Shown here: positions 1-8,983 of the stretch, one piece after another
Layout of the letters: every line of letters begins with the position of its first letter
How positions within the stretch are numbered: position 1 is the stretch's first letter
Source: Massilia cavernae
GTDB taxonomy: Bacteria > Pseudomonadota > Gammaproteobacteria > Burkholderiales > Burkholderiaceae_D
NCBI RefSeq assembly: GCF_003590855.1
Contig: NZ_QYUP01000154.1
Location: 1-48,464 of the forward strand
Length of the DNA stretch: 48,464 nucleotides
Direction of reading: 5' to 3'
Made by a program: the position numbers and the translations under genes
Notes under the pieces: generated by a model
What the model saw: only the letters and a program-made list of their open reading frames with translations
What the model was told of the DNA's origin: nothing
Databases searched by the model: none

Positions 1-962
1 TCACCGCCCAGCGGTGCGCCGGTTTCGCGCAGCTTGGCCTTGACCAGCGAGTGGCCGGTCTTCCACATCAGCGGCTTGCCGCCGTGCTTCGCGATCCACG
101 GCGCCAGGTGGCGGGTGCATTTCACGTCGTACAGGATCTCGGCGCCGGCGTTGCGCGACAGGACGTCGGCCGCGAACAGCATCATCTGGCGGTCGGGATA
201 GATGATCTGGCCGTCCTTGGTCACCACGCCCAGGCGGTCGCCGTCGCCGTCGAAGGCCAGGCCGATCTCGGCGTCGGTCTCCTGCAGGCAGCGGATCAGG
301 TCCTGCAGGTTTTCGGGATGGGCAGGGTCAGGGTGTGGTTCGGGAAGGTGCCGTCCACTTCGCAGAACAGTTCGATCACGTCGCAGCCCATGCCGCGGTA
401 AAGCTCGCCCGCGAAGGCGCCGGCCACGCCGTTGCCGCAATCGACCGCGATCTTCATCGGGCGCGAAATCTTCACGTCGCCCACGATGCGCTCGATGTAT
501 TCGGCGCGGATGTCATGGGTGCTGTAGCTGCCCGCGGTGGCCGCGGCGGCGAAATCGCCGGCGGCGATGGCGTGGTACAGCGCCTGGATGGTCTCTCCGT
601 GGATCGCTTCGCCGGCCAGCACCATCTTGAAACCATTGTAATCCGGCGGTTGTGGCTGCCGGTGACCATGATGCCCGACGCCGCTCCCAGCACATTGGTG
701 CCGAAGTAGACCATCGGGGTCGCCACCATGCCCAGGTCGATCACGTCGACGCCGGCTTCCTGCAGGCCGGCGGCCAGCGCCGCGGACAGGCCGGGACCGG
801 ACAGGCGGCCGTCGCGGCCGATCACCACCTTGCGCTCGCCCTTGGCCAGCGCCGCCTTGCCGAAGGCGTGGCCGATCTGGCGCGCCACGCCCTCGTCGAG
901 GGTGCTGCCGATGACGCCGCGATGTCATAGGCTTTGAAAATCGTCTTGGAAAGGGAAACCAT
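1..962 (-). pseudogene. Phosphomannomutase/phosphoglucomutase, 3' end outside window, three frameshifts
   Basis: Interconverts hexose-6-phosphate and hexose-1-phosphate (mannose/glucose) for surface polysaccharide precursors. Reading from the ATG at 962, the protein opens MVSLSKTIFKAYDI, then three frames must be joined. The phosphoserine loop (GIMVTGSHN, near 660) is in one frame. The following NGFKMVLAGEAIHGET part is in a second. The metal loop DGDGDR (near 245) is in a third, which stays open to base 1. Adding one C or G near 928, 645 and 340 restores a continuous alpha-D-phosphohexomutase. All three lie in short C/G runs, so sequencing error is as likely as inactivation. It continues past the left edge. 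The family is clear from its signature loops; the preferred sugar is not. Confidence 0.85.
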
Positions 963-1086
963 GTTGTTTTTTTACCTTGAATGAGCGTGGCGCGATCGGC
1001 CCGGCCGCCCCGGCCTGGAAACCGGCGACGCTGGAGGAAAACCGTCGTAAGCCTGGGGGAGTTGGATTGAATGGAACACATCATAT

Positions 1087-1139
1087 TGTAGCGGCAAGCG
1101 GGGCGCTTGGGAATTGCGCCCGCAGCTCTCGCCGCTACA
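1087..1139 (-). terminator. Stem-loop downstream of the H-NS gene
   Basis: The arms TGTAGCGGC (1087-1095) and GCCGCTACA (1131-1139) are perfect complements. A second pair, GGGCGC with GCGCCC, sits inside. The structure starts 13 bases beyond the H-NS stop codon on the minus strand. No T-tract follows, so it may be a weak or Rho-assisted terminator, or an mRNA-stabilising hairpin. Confidence 0.45.
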
Positions 1140-1151
1140 TTCGGGCCGGGA

Positions 1152-1462
1152 TCAGACGCGCAGCTTGTCCAGCGACTTGCCGCCTTCGACCCACTCCTTG
1201 ACCCATTTCGGCTGGCGGCCGCGGCCGGTCCATTGTTGCGCCGAATTGTCAGGGTGGCGATAGCGCACCGCACGCTGCCCGTTTTACCGCCGCGTGCTCC
1301 GGTGGCAATCAGGTCTTTCAGGGGAACGCCCACGCTTTGGGCGATTGCCATGATTTGTTCACGCGCTTTCGCGACTTCCTGGTGTTCGCGCTTCTTCATT
1401 TCCTGCTTGATTTGCTCCTGCAGGTTACGCAAATCACCAACGGACATATTTGACAGATCCAT
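1152..1462 (-). pseudogene. H-NS family nucleoid protein, one frameshift
   Basis: A small nucleoid-associated DNA-binding protein of the betaproteobacterial H-NS type (about 100 residues). The N-terminal coiled-coil oligomerisation part (MDLSNMSVGDLRNLQEQI onward) and linker read from the ATG at 1462. That ATG is 6 bases after AAGGA; the adjacent ATG at 1465 is too close to it. At about 1280 the frame breaks. One added base restores the C-terminal DNA-binding tail, including the TGRGRQPKW loop, ending LDKLRV at 1152. Without the extra base the frame runs on into unrelated sequence. Such proteins silence AT-rich and foreign DNA. The gene sits 80 bases downstream of the WecA-like gene. The break is one base in a C/G-rich word, so the gene may be intact in the organism. 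Confidence 0.85.
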
Positions 1463-1542
1463 CATGGTTCCTTAGTTGTGGGTTTGAACGAATAAATGAA
1501 ATATCACCAATTGTCGCAATATACTACATTTCCGATCAAATG

Positions 1543-2629
1543 CTAGTCCTTCCTGTACATAATCAACCAGCGCGGTGACTTGAATCGAACAATACGCGCA
1601 TACAACCATGTAGCTGATAACGAACAATAAACAGAAACAAATCAAAATGCCGGTACTCTTCCAGAACACCGTGGCCGGGATAACCGCCATCAGGGAGAAC
1701 GTCCACAGGTAGGGCGATGTTAGCGAATTGCGGCGCATCAGCGCGCGCGCTTTTTTCGACCTACCGCCCATTGCACAATGCGCCGGAAAATCAGGCTATG
1801 CAAGTGGATACCGTCCGGCATTGCCGGGGATTTGCCGCGCACAAACATGCGGCGATAGGCCGAGAATATCGTTTCGAAAGCGGGATAAATCAGCAGCAGC
1901 GCCGCGTACCAGGTCGACACCTCGGATTGCGCATCACCAGCAGCAGCGCCAGTTCGCCCAGCATGAAGCCAATGAAATAGGCGCCGCCGTCGCCCAGGAA
2001 GATAAGCCCGACCGGGTAATTCCATATCAGGAACCCGGCTGTGGCGCCCCCACCATCAGTGCGGCCACCAGCACAAACACATCGCCGACCTGGAATGCGA
2101 CATAAGCCAGCGAAATTAACATGCATATGGTAACGACGCTGGCCAGGCCATTGAACCCGTCGATGATATTGACCGCATTCGCAATACCGGCGACCGCCAG
2201 CACCGGTGACCGGCAGCGCCAGCCAGACATAATCGAACACGAATACGCCGAATGCGTATCCAGGCGCGCCAGCTTGGCGTCGAGCAGGAAATAACCGAGC
2301 AGTGCGGCCGCCATGGTCAATATCAGGCGGCGCAGCGCGCTGACATTCCCCGTATAGTCCTCGACGATACCGCCGATGAAAGCAAGCGAGGAACACAGCA
2401 TTAGCGCCAATACCATTGCGCCATCTGCGGCACGCGCCACACCGAAATGCAGGCGCTGGTCAGCACCGCCAGAAAGATGGGAAGCCCGCCAATGCGCGCC
2501 ACCTCGTGCGAATGCACCTTCTGGACGCCAAGGAAGTCGGAATCGAGGCGGGACCGTGCAGCTTTGCCTGCTTGATTACAAGAAGGGTCAGCAGGCGGAG
2601 GCGACGAAACTCACGAGGAAAGAAAACAT
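1543..2629 (-). pseudogene. WecA/MraY-family undecaprenyl-phosphate sugar-phosphate transferase, multiple frameshifts
   Basis: Glycosyltransferase family 4 integral membrane enzyme that loads a UDP-sugar phosphate onto undecaprenyl phosphate, starting O-antigen, exopolysaccharide or related glycans. The coding frame starts at the ATG at 2629 (MFSFLVSFVASAC) and ends at a TAG at 1543 after a basic tail. Family hallmarks are present in different frames: VHSHEVARIGG near 2500, NAVNIIDGFNGLAS near 2160 (the Asp-rich catalytic motif) and GDGGAYFIGF near 1990. At least seven indels (near 2590, 2535, 2410, 2260, 2205, 2045, 1915, 1765 and 1590) separate the pieces. Corrected length is about 360 residues, normal for the family. 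The number of small indels with otherwise conserved sequence suggests poor sequence quality. The IS66 element lies about 180 bases upstream and may separate it from its promoter. The sugar is unknown. Confidence 0.85.
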
Positions 2630-2803
2630 TATTATCTTATTATTCTAATGACGACATTTCCGACAGCTCGTGTGCCCCGCCGTGCGCAACTGGAGTTCGA
2701 ATGACGCGGGCATTTGCCTGCCCGCTATTGCCGTGATTGTACCGGATGGGGACAATAACCCCAGCCGCAATAACTCTGTATAGACCAACTGGTAATCACT
2801 ATT

Positions 2804-2811
2804 GTTTCTGG
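2804..2811. repeat. Left target-site duplication of IS66 element
   Basis: The octamer GTTTCTGG directly abuts the left inverted repeat and is repeated exactly at 4596-4603. IS66-family elements generate 8-bp duplications, so the pair fixes both ends of the insertion. Confidence 0.93.
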
Positions 2812-2831
2812 GTAACTGTTCAGCCTGAATG
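2812..2831 (+). repeat. Left terminal inverted repeat of IS66 element
   Basis: Sequence GTAACTGTTCAGCCTGAATG. Its reverse complement with one substitution (G to A at position 7) is found at 4576-4595. The stop codon of the 68-residue reading frame lies inside this repeat. Confidence 0.92.
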
Positions 2832-3026
2832 GCCAAAGCAATCCGCGTCATCCGCATCGGTGAACGCGATGTCGCCTTGTTCGGCCTCAGCTATGCATTC
2901 CCACAGGCCGTCTTGATGCAGCGCGATCGAATCGGCATTTCGCAAGTAGAACTCATCGGGATCCAGGCCATCGATCAGGACCGGACGACGTACCCGCCTT
3001 TGTTTTCCGTTGATGAAGATAGTCAT
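2820..3026 (-). CDS. Uncharacterised 68-residue protein at the 3' end of the IS66 element
   Basis: A small acidic protein beginning MTIFINGKQRRVRRPVLIDG and ending in the left inverted repeat. I chose the ATG at 3026 because AGAAGG stands 8 bases upstream. An ATG at 3080 (MAPKRKLTVAQ) would add 18 residues but has no clear ribosome site. The N-terminal half is basic and the C-terminal half is Asp/Glu-rich, with no membrane segment or signal peptide. I recognise no domain. It lies in a different frame from the transposase tail. It could be an accessory or passenger product of this IS, or the true transposase C-terminus reached through a frameshift. Confidence 0.45.
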   Translation of the reverse strand: MTIFINGKQRRVRRPVLIDGLDPDEFYLRNADSIALHQDGLWECIAEAEQGDIAFTDADDADCFGHSG

Positions 3027-4541
3027 GAACTGTGCCTTCTCCCTCTTCTGGGCGACGGTCAGTTTGCGCTTCGGGGCCATGGTATTGAATGCGATTGTTA
3101 ACTGTTCGGCCGCTACGCAGCTGCATGATCGGATCGCCAGTAAATGCGCGGCGTAGCACTTCCAGCATGCTGTGCCCCTGTTTGCGTAGCGTGTCGAGGC
3201 AGGAGCGAATGATGCAGAAATTGTCGGCGCCGGCAATGGTGCGGAAGCATCCCGATATTTTTTGTTTGACCTTGGGCATGCGGACGGCCCGCTCGGCAAT
3301 ATTGTTGGAGAACGGGACGGTCGGATCGGCGATGAAGCGCAAGATAGCATCGGCGTGCAGCCGGAAGCGGCGCAGCAAGTTATAGGCGTCGGATTGCTTG
3401 CAGCGACCGGATGATCCGTCTGGTTTGAGTTGGGGAGGGTTCAATTGCTCCCCTTGGCGCACGATGTCGTTGTAGACGATGGTGAAGGCGGCGATGGCAT
3501 CGGCATCAAATGGCCGGCCCTGCTGTCGCGCCGCCGCGCTCAGTCGTTGGGCGTTGAGCAGCAGTTCCGTCATGGCGGTCGGCCATTGCTGGCCAGTCAC
3601 TTCCTGCGCATACACCAGTTCTCGAAGGAGATGGGCATTGCACAAGGCATGCAGGCCATCGTCGAGTTTCCAGTAAGGGGCCCAGCAATCATGCACCAGA
3701 ACGCCGATGCGTTTGGGGAGAATGCCATGCGCGACGATGGCATCCAGGCCGCGCTTTGCGTGCATGCCATACCAGGTCAGTTCCGCCGTGGCCGCCACAT
3801 GCATCCAGTGCAGTTTGCCATCCACGCGCAAGCCCGATTCGTCGGCGCACAGCACTGGCGCGTGGTGCAATTGCCGCGCTATCAGGTCGGCTGTACCCTG
3901 CAGGGCCAGGCTCGCTTCGCCAACCCAGGCAAGCAGGGTTGCTGGCGACACAGACAGCCCGTCATCTCGCCAATCAACTCGGCGGCGCGGGCATATGGCA
4001 GCATCTGGCCCTGGGTCAGATGCACGCCCAGTGCGCGCACGTTCGGGCCGTATTGCGCAAGGTCGCCGACCGCAGCCGGGAATACGCTGTCGTGCCGCTG
4101 ACCGCAGGCGCAGACCACCGTGTAGACACGGTGTTCCACCACCTCGAAGCTCATCGCAGGCACATCGAATACCTGGCGGCGCTCCAGCACCTGCGCCTGT
4201 TCGAGCGCCAGCGCACTGTGGCAGCGGTTGCAATGCGACGGCGGCGGATAATCCTTCGTACTGGTGGGCTCGGCCACCCGCTTGAGTGTACTGCCTTTAT
4301 GGCCCGGTTGGCCGCCAACCGCCTTGCCAGACTTGCCGCGCAACGAGCTAGTCTTCTGCTTCTTGGCCAGTCCATCCGAGGATGGTGGCTTGCTCGAATT
4401 CTGGCTGTTCATTCCCAGCTTTGCCTCAAGCGCATCCATGCGTGCAAAGAGCACGTCGATGAGACGATCCTTGTCGGTATCGGACAGCTGCGTGAGGTCG
4501 GGACGAGGCGGTTTCGGTGGCATGCCGACATGATGCGGCAA
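2953..4541 (-). pseudogene. tnpC: IS66-family transposase TnpC, one or two frameshifts
   Basis: DDE transposase of the IS66 element. The 5' part (4541 to about 3970) carries the N-terminal region with MDALEAKLGMNSQNSSKPPSSD and a zinc-finger region with CNRCH and CACGQ. The rest (about 3970 to 2953) carries the catalytic domain: VLCADESGLRV, then VLVHDCWAPY, then the C-terminal NNIAERAVRMPKVKQKISG block. The two halves join by adding one G in a GG run near 3972 (LIGEMTG to LSVSPATLLAW). The last 45 or so residues beyond RSGRTVNN do not look like a transposase end, so a second indel near 3105 is likely. MPPKPPRPD at 4523 is an alternative start. As written, no full transposase would be made. 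Confidence 0.88.
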
Positions 4542-4575
4542 TAGCCAATAGTTTACAACTGCTCATTGCCGTGTT

Positions 4576-4595
4576 CATTCAGGCTGAATAGTTAC
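4576..4595 (-). repeat. Right terminal inverted repeat of IS66 element
   Basis: Read on the minus strand this is GTAACTATTCAGCCTGAATG, matching the left end at 19 of 20 positions. It lies about 35 bases upstream of the transposase start and probably overlaps its promoter region. Confidence 0.92.
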
Positions 4596-4603
4596 GTTTC
4601 TGG
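4596..4603. repeat. Right target-site duplication of IS66 element
   Basis: GTTTCTGG, identical to the octamer at 2804-2811 on the other side of the element. Confidence 0.93.
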
Positions 4604-4680
4604 CAACCAACGATTGTGCCCGGATCATCGGGCCATGCCGAGGTTATTTACATTTGGAAATATTGAACCGGCAGCAGCAG

Positions 4681-5535
4681 CTAGGTCATGCACAGCGCCA
4701 GCGCTTCACGCCAGTGCGGCAGGCGGCAGATCGCCCCAAGCTTTCCGGTATCCAGCCGCGAATTGCGGGGGCGGCGTGCGGGTGCGCCATACTCGGCGGC
4801 GGTGATCGGCGTGACCCGGCACTCCAGTCCGGCGATATCGACAATCGCTTGCGTGAATTCGCACCAGCTGGCCTCGCCCTGGCTGCTGAGGTGATAGATG
4901 CCGCCGTGCGCGTCCCACCCGGCGCTCCCGCCGGCATGCACGTGCGCCAGCAGCAAGGCGGTGGTGTCCGCCACCGTCCGGCTCCAGGTCGGTGCGCCGT
5001 GCTGGTCGCACACCACGCGCAGCACGTCGCGTTCCTGCCCGAACTCGAGCATCGTACGCAGGAAGTTCTTACCGCGCATGCCGTACATCCAGCTGGTGCG
5101 CAGGATCAAGTGAGGGATGCCGGCCGCGGCGACCGCCTGTTCAGCCTCGAGCTTGGTGACGCCATAGACATTGACCGGATTGGCCACGTCGCTTTCCAGG
5201 TAGGCGCCCTGCTTGTTGCCATCAAACACGTAATCGGTGGAATACTGGACCATGGCGGCGCCCAGCTTGCGCGCCTCGTCCGCCATGACGGCGGGCGCCT
5301 CCGCGTTGATGCGGCGCGCCACGGCCGGCTCGGTTTCCGCCTGGTCTACCGCCGTGTATGCCGCCGCATTGACGACCAGGCCGGGGCGGACGGCGCGGAT
5401 CACCGCGCGCACCTGCGCCAGGTCGGCCAGGTCCATCTGCGCACGTCCGGGCGCGACGACCTCGCCCAGCCCCTGCAGGCTGCGCTGCAGCTCGTAGCCA
5501 AGCTGTCCGCTACCGCCGGTCAGCAATATCTTCAT
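4681..5535 (-). CDS. rfbD: dTDP-4-dehydrorhamnose reductase RfbD
   Basis: Last step of dTDP-L-rhamnose synthesis: NAD(P)H reduction of dTDP-6-deoxy-L-lyxo-4-hexulose. The protein is 284 residues, normal length, a Rossmann-fold short-chain dehydrogenase. The N-terminal nucleotide loop is [26 protein letters not shown] follows, then YSTDYVFDG and the catalytic [11 protein letters not shown] (Tyr-x-x-x-Lys). The start at 5535 is the MKILLTGG methionine; its ATGA overlaps the end of rfbC, a translational-coupling arrangement. It is the last gene of rfbBACD; the IS66 element lies 85 bases downstream. Confidence 0.96.
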   Translation of the reverse strand: MKILLTGGSGQLGYELQRSLQGLGEVVAPGRAQMDLADLAQVRAVIRAVRPGLVVNAAAYTAVDQAETEPAVARRINAEAPAVMADEARKLGAAMVQYSTDYVFDGNKQGAYLESDVANPVNVYGVTKLEAEQAVAAAGIPHLILRTSWMYGMRGKNFLRTMLEFGQERDVLRVVCDQHGAPTWSRTVADTTALLLAHVHAGGSAGWDAHGGIYHLSSQGEASWCEFTQAIVDIAGLECRVTPITAAEYGAPARRPRNSRLDTGKLGAICRLPHWREALALCMT

Positions 5536-6077
5536 GCGAATACTTCGGCGTCGGCAAGCAGCACGCCATGGCTGTCCTTGCCGGAAAGCATAGGCTCGCC
5601 AGACAGCGGCCAGTCGATGGCGAGTTCGGGATCGTTCCACAGGATCGAGCGTTCATGCTCGGGCGACCAGTAATCGGTGGTCTTGTACAGGCATTCGGCG
5701 CTGTCGCTGGTGACCACGAAGCCGTGCGCGAAACCCGGCGGCACCCACAGCTGGCGGCAATTCTCGGCCGACAGCTCGACGCCGATCCAGCGGCCGAAAA
5801 ATGGCGAGGAGCGACGGATATCCACCACCACGTCGAAAATCGCGCCGTGGATAACCCTGATCAGTTTTCCCTGCGGCTGGCGGATCTGGTAATGCAAGCC
5901 GCGCAGGACATTCCTGGCGGAGCGCGAGTGATTATCCTGCACAAAATTTGCGTTCTGGCCGGTCTGTTCGAAAAACTCGCGCGCATTGTAGCTTTCGTAG
6001 AAAAAGCCGCGGCTGTCGCCAAATACCTTCGGCTCAAAGACCAGGACTTCCGGCATCGCGGTTGGCGTAGCTTTCAT
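5532..6077 (-). CDS. rfbC: dTDP-4-dehydrorhamnose 3,5-epimerase RfbC
   Basis: Epimerises dTDP-4-keto-6-deoxyglucose at C3 and C5, the third step to dTDP-L-rhamnose. At 181 residues it has the usual cupin-type RmlC length. Visible family signatures are [17 protein letters not shown] near the N-terminus, [18 protein letters not shown] (the catalytic His is in LRGLHYQ) and [11 protein letters not shown]. Its start codon directly abuts the rfbA stop (TAA then ATG) and its end overlaps rfbD by 4 bases, so the operon is tightly coupled. Confidence 0.96.
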   Translation of the reverse strand: MKATPTAMPEVLVFEPKVFGDSRGFFYESYNAREFFEQTGQNANFVQDNHSRSARNVLRGLHYQIRQPQGKLIRVIHGAIFDVVVDIRRSSPFFGRWIGVELSAENCRQLWVPPGFAHGFVVTSDSAECLYKTTDYWSPEHERSILWNDPELAIDWPLSGEPMLSGKDSHGVLLADAEVFA

Positions 6078-6971
6078 TTAGAACACCCTATCGTTGAGGA
6101 CGCGCAGCAGGTATTGGCCGTAGCCGTTATTCTTCAGGGGTTCGGCCAGCTTGGCCAGCGCGGCGGCGTCGATATAACCCTTGCGGTAAGCCATTTCTTC
6201 AGGCACGGCCACCTTCAGGCCCTGGCGTTTTTCGATCGTCGCGATGAATTGCGACGCTTCCAGCAGCGATTCGTGGGTACCGGTATCGAGCCAGGCCATG
6301 CCCCGGCCCATTACCTCGACCGACATCGATCCGGCATCGAGATAAGTCCGGTTAACATCGGTAATTTCCAGCTCGCCGCGCGCCGATGGCCTGATGCCGG
6401 CCGCGATATCGCACACCTGCCCATCGTAGAAATACAGGCCCGTAACCACGTAATTCGATGTCGGCGCCAGCGGTTTTTCCTCGATCGACACCGCGTTCTG
6501 GTGGTCGTCGAATTCGACCACGCCATAGCGTTCAGGATCGAGCACATGATAGGCAAACACGGTGGCGCCATCGATGCGCGCATTTGCCATGGCCAGTTTC
6601 TGTTCCAGCCCATGGCCATAATAGATGTTATCGCCGAGGATAAGCGCCGACGGCTTGCCGCCGAGGAAATCGCGGCCAATCACAAAGGCCTGTGCTATCC
6701 CCTCCGGCGCCGGCTGCACCGCATACGACAGGCTGATTCCCCACTGCGAACCATCGCCCAGCAATTCCTGGAAGCGCGGCGTATCCTGCGGCGTCGTAAT
6801 AACCAGGATATCGCGGATGCCGGCCAGCATCAGGGTCGTCAGCGGATAATAAATCATCGGCTTGTCGTAAATCGGCAGCAGCTGTTTCGACACGCCCACA
6901 GTGACGGGATACAGGCGCGTGCCGGAGCCTCCCGCCAGGATGATTCCCTTGCGCGCTGCCTGGCTGATCAT
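6078..6971 (-). CDS. rfbA: Glucose-1-phosphate thymidylyltransferase RfbA
   Basis: First enzyme of the rhamnose pathway: glucose-1-phosphate plus dTTP to dTDP-glucose. It has 297 residues. Seen are the nucleotidyltransferase signature [33 protein letters not shown], the metal-binding [13 protein letters not shown] and the EKP motif in [10 protein letters not shown] chose the ATG at 6971 (MISQAARKG) because its ATGA overlaps the rfbB stop; an upstream in-frame start at 7043 would sit inside rfbB. The product is often feedback-inhibited by dTDP-rhamnose in this family. Confidence 0.96.
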   Translation of the reverse strand: MISQAARKGIILAGGSGTRLYPVTVGVSKQLLPIYDKPMIYYPLTTLMLAGIRDILVITTPQDTPRFQELLGDGSQWGISLSYAVQPAPEGIAQAFVIGRDFLGGKPSALILGDNIYYGHGLEQKLAMANARIDGATVFAYHVLDPERYGVVEFDDHQNAVSIEEKPLAPTSNYVVTGLYFYDGQVCDIAAGIRPSARGELEITDVNRTYLDAGSMSVEVMGRGMAWLDTGTHESLLEASQFIATIEKRQGLKVAVPEEMAYRKGYIDAAALAKLAEPLKNNGYGQYLLRVLNDRVF

Positions 6972-8035
6972 GCATTCCCCCGGTTCACATAGTTTTTCTC
7001 GACCCAGGACATATACGCGCCGGTTTGTACATTGGCCACCCATTGCTGGTTATCGAGGTACCACTGCACGGTCTTGCGGATACCCGACGCGAAAGTCTCA
7101 AGCGGGCACCAGGCGAGTTCGCGCCCTATCTTGCCCGCATCGACAGCATAGCGGCGATCATGGCCGGGACGGTCGGGAACAAAGCTGACCTGGCTCGCAT
7201 AACTGCCTTGCGCTTTCGGCGCCAGCGTATCGAGGATAGCGCACAAGGCGTGCACCACATCGATGTTTTTCATTTCGTTCCCGCCGCCCGCGTTATACAC
7301 CTCGCCCGGCCGTCCCGCTTCCAGCACGCGGCGGATTGCGCGGCAATGGTCGCCCACATACAGCCAGTCGCGCACCTGGCCACCGTCGCCATATACCGGC
7401 AAAGGCTTTCCGGCGAGCGCATTGGCGATCACCAGCGGAATCAGCTTTTCGGGAAACTGGAATGGCCCGTAGTTATTCGAGCAGTTGATGGTCAGCGCGG
7501 GTAAACCATATGTGTGGTGGTATGCCCGCACCAAGTGGTCGGACGACGCTTTCGACGCGGAGTAGGGGCTGTTGGGCGCGTAGGGCGTGGCTTCGGTGAA
7601 TGGCGGGTCGCCAGGGCCGAGCGAGCCGTACACCTCGTCGGTCGAGATATGCAGGAAGCGGAAGGCGCCGCGCTGCCCAGCATCCAGTCCGCCCCAGTAG
7701 GCGCGCGCCGCCTCCAGCAAGGCGAAGGTGCCGTTGACATTGGTGGTGATGAAGTCGCCCGGCGCGTGGATCGAACGGTCGACGTGGCTTTCGGCCGCGA
7801 AATGGACAATGGCGCGCGGTGTGTGCCGCTGCAGCAGCGCCAGCACGGCATCGCGGTCGCAGATATCGCCGCGCACGAACTGGTGGCGCCGGTCACCCTC
7901 AAGCCGCGCCAGGTTGTCCATGTTGCCGGCGTAGGTGAGCTTGTCGAGGTTGAGCACCAGCTCATCCGACTGTTCCAGCCAGTCGAGGACGAAGTTCGAC
8001 CCGATAAAGCCGGCGCCGCCGGTAACAAGAATCAT
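6968..8035 (-). CDS. rfbB: dTDP-glucose 4,6-dehydratase RfbB
   Basis: NAD-dependent dehydratase making dTDP-4-keto-6-deoxyglucose, second step of dTDP-L-rhamnose synthesis and first gene of the operon. At 355 residues it has normal length. It shows the NAD-binding [13 protein letters not shown] at the N-terminus, the catalytic Thr-Asp-Glu in [12 protein letters not shown], the YSASK active-site motif and [15 protein letters not shown]. It overlaps rfbA by 4 bases. A sigma70-like promoter lies 35-65 bases upstream, in the gap shared with the divergent apaH. Confidence 0.97.
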   Translation of the reverse strand: MILVTGGAGFIGSNFVLDWLEQSDELVLNLDKLTYAGNMDNLARLEGDRRHQFVRGDICDRDAVLALLQRHTPRAIVHFAAESHVDRSIHAPGDFITTNVNGTFALLEAARAYWGGLDAGQRGAFRFLHISTDEVYGSLGPGDPPFTEATPYAPNSPYSASKASSDHLVRAYHHTYGLPALTINCSNNYGPFQFPEKLIPLVIANALAGKPLPVYGDGGQVRDWLYVGDHCRAIRRVLEAGRPGEVYNAGGGNEMKNIDVVHALCAILDTLAPKAQGSYASQVSFVPDRPGHDRRYAVDAGKIGRELAWCPLETFASGIRKTVQWYLDNQQWVANVQTGAYMSWVEKNYVNRGNA

Positions 8036-8071
8036 GGAATATGCCGCCCGCGTGTGTGATCCGAAGGCATA

Positions 8072-8100
8072 ATTCTATGCGAAACTTGCGGACTTCTTAA
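8072..8100 (-). promoter_or_regulatory. Candidate sigma70 promoter of rfbBACD
   Basis: On the minus strand TTAAGA (8100-8095) and TAGAAT (8077-8072) are spaced by 17 bases, matching the -35/-10 consensus at 4 of 6 and 5 of 6 positions. It sits just upstream of rfbB in the 96-bp gap to apaH. It was found by eye only. Confidence 0.45.
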
Positions 8101-8131
8101 TATTCTCATCACGCGCGCGGGCAGGAACGAC

Positions 8132-8983
8132 ATGAAGACTTACGCCATCGGCGATTTGCAGGGCTGCGCCCACGAGGCCGGGGTGCTGCTGGAACGGATC
8201 CATGCCGATGCCGGCGGCGAGGCGCGCGTGCTCTACGTGGGAGACCTGATCAATCGCGGCCCCGACTCGCTGGGCGCGCTGCGCCGGGTGCGTGCGCTGC
8301 AGGTACAGGGTGGCGGCCGCGTCGAAGCCCTGCTCGGCAACCATGACCTGCACCTGCTGGCGGTCGCCGCGGGCGCCCAGGCGGTGTCGCCATCGGACAC
8401 GCTGGACGAGATCCTGGCCGCGCCCGACCGCGAGGAGTTGATCGCCTGGCTGCGCCAGCGCCCGCTGGCGATGTTGGCCGGTGGCCACCTGCTGGTGCAC
8501 GCCGGCGTGCTGCCGCAATGGACCGCCGCGCGCACGATGGAGCTGGCCGGCGAAGTGCAGGATGCCTTGCGCGGTGACGGCTGGGTCGAATTCCTCCGCC
8601 AGATGTACGGCAACAAGCCGGACCGCTGGGACGAATCGCTGGCCGGCTACAACCGCCTGCGCTGCATCGTCAACGCCCTCACGCGGATGCGCCTGTGCAC
8701 ACCGGATGGCGTGATGGACTTCAAACAGAAGGAAAGCGCCGGCGCGCCGGAAGGATCCGGGCTGGTGCCGTGGTTCGAGCTGCCGGGGCGGCGGACGCAG
8801 GACGTGACGGTGGTGTTCGGCCACTGGTCCGCGCTCGGCCTGCTTTTGCGCGACAAGGTCATCGGCCTCGACAGCGGTTGCGTCTGGGGCGGCAAGCTGA
8901 CCGCCATCTGCCTCGACGACCGCAGCCTGCTGCAAGTCGACTGCCCCGAGTACAAACCGCACAGCGGCAAGCAGAAAAAATAG
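8132..8983 (+). CDS. apaH: Symmetrical bis(5'-nucleosyl)-tetraphosphatase ApaH
   Basis: Cleaves diadenosine tetraphosphate symmetrically to two ADP, controlling this stress alarmone (and NpnN caps on RNA in E. coli). It has 283 residues. Metallophosphatase motifs run in order: IGDLQGCAHE (residues 6-15), GDLINRGPDS, LLGNHDLHLL, and a late FGHWSALGL. AGGA precedes the ATG. It is transcribed away from rfbB. Its TAG stop directly abuts the stop codon of the convergent plsC with no terminator between. Confidence 0.96.
   Translation: MKTYAIGDLQGCAHEAGVLLERIHADAGGEARVLYVGDLINRGPDSLGALRRVRALQVQGGGRVEALLGNHDLHLLAVAAGAQAVSPSDTLDEILAAPDREELIAWLRQRPLAMLAGGHLLVHAGVLPQWTAARTMELAGEVQDALRGDGWVEFLRQMYGNKPDRWDESLAGYNRLRCIVNALTRMRLCTPDGVMDFKQKESAGAPEGSGLVPWFELPGRRTQDVTVVFGHWSALGLLLRDKVIGLDSGCVWGGKLTAICLDDRSLLQVDCPEYKPHSGKQKK

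Larger units (their letters stand above)
2812..4595 (-). mobile_element. IS66-family insertion sequence, single-transposase (ISBst12-like) type
   Basis: A 1784-bp element bounded by 20-bp inverted repeats (2812-2831 and 4576-4595, 19 of 20 matching) and an exact 8-bp target duplication. It carries one long transposase gene of the TnpC type and no tnpA or tnpB, as in the ISBst12-like subgroup. An additional small reading frame fills its 3' end. It inserted in the intergenic space between rfbD and the WecA-like gene, so it may uncouple these polysaccharide genes. Intact ends and duplication argue for a fairly recent arrival. Confidence 0.93.
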
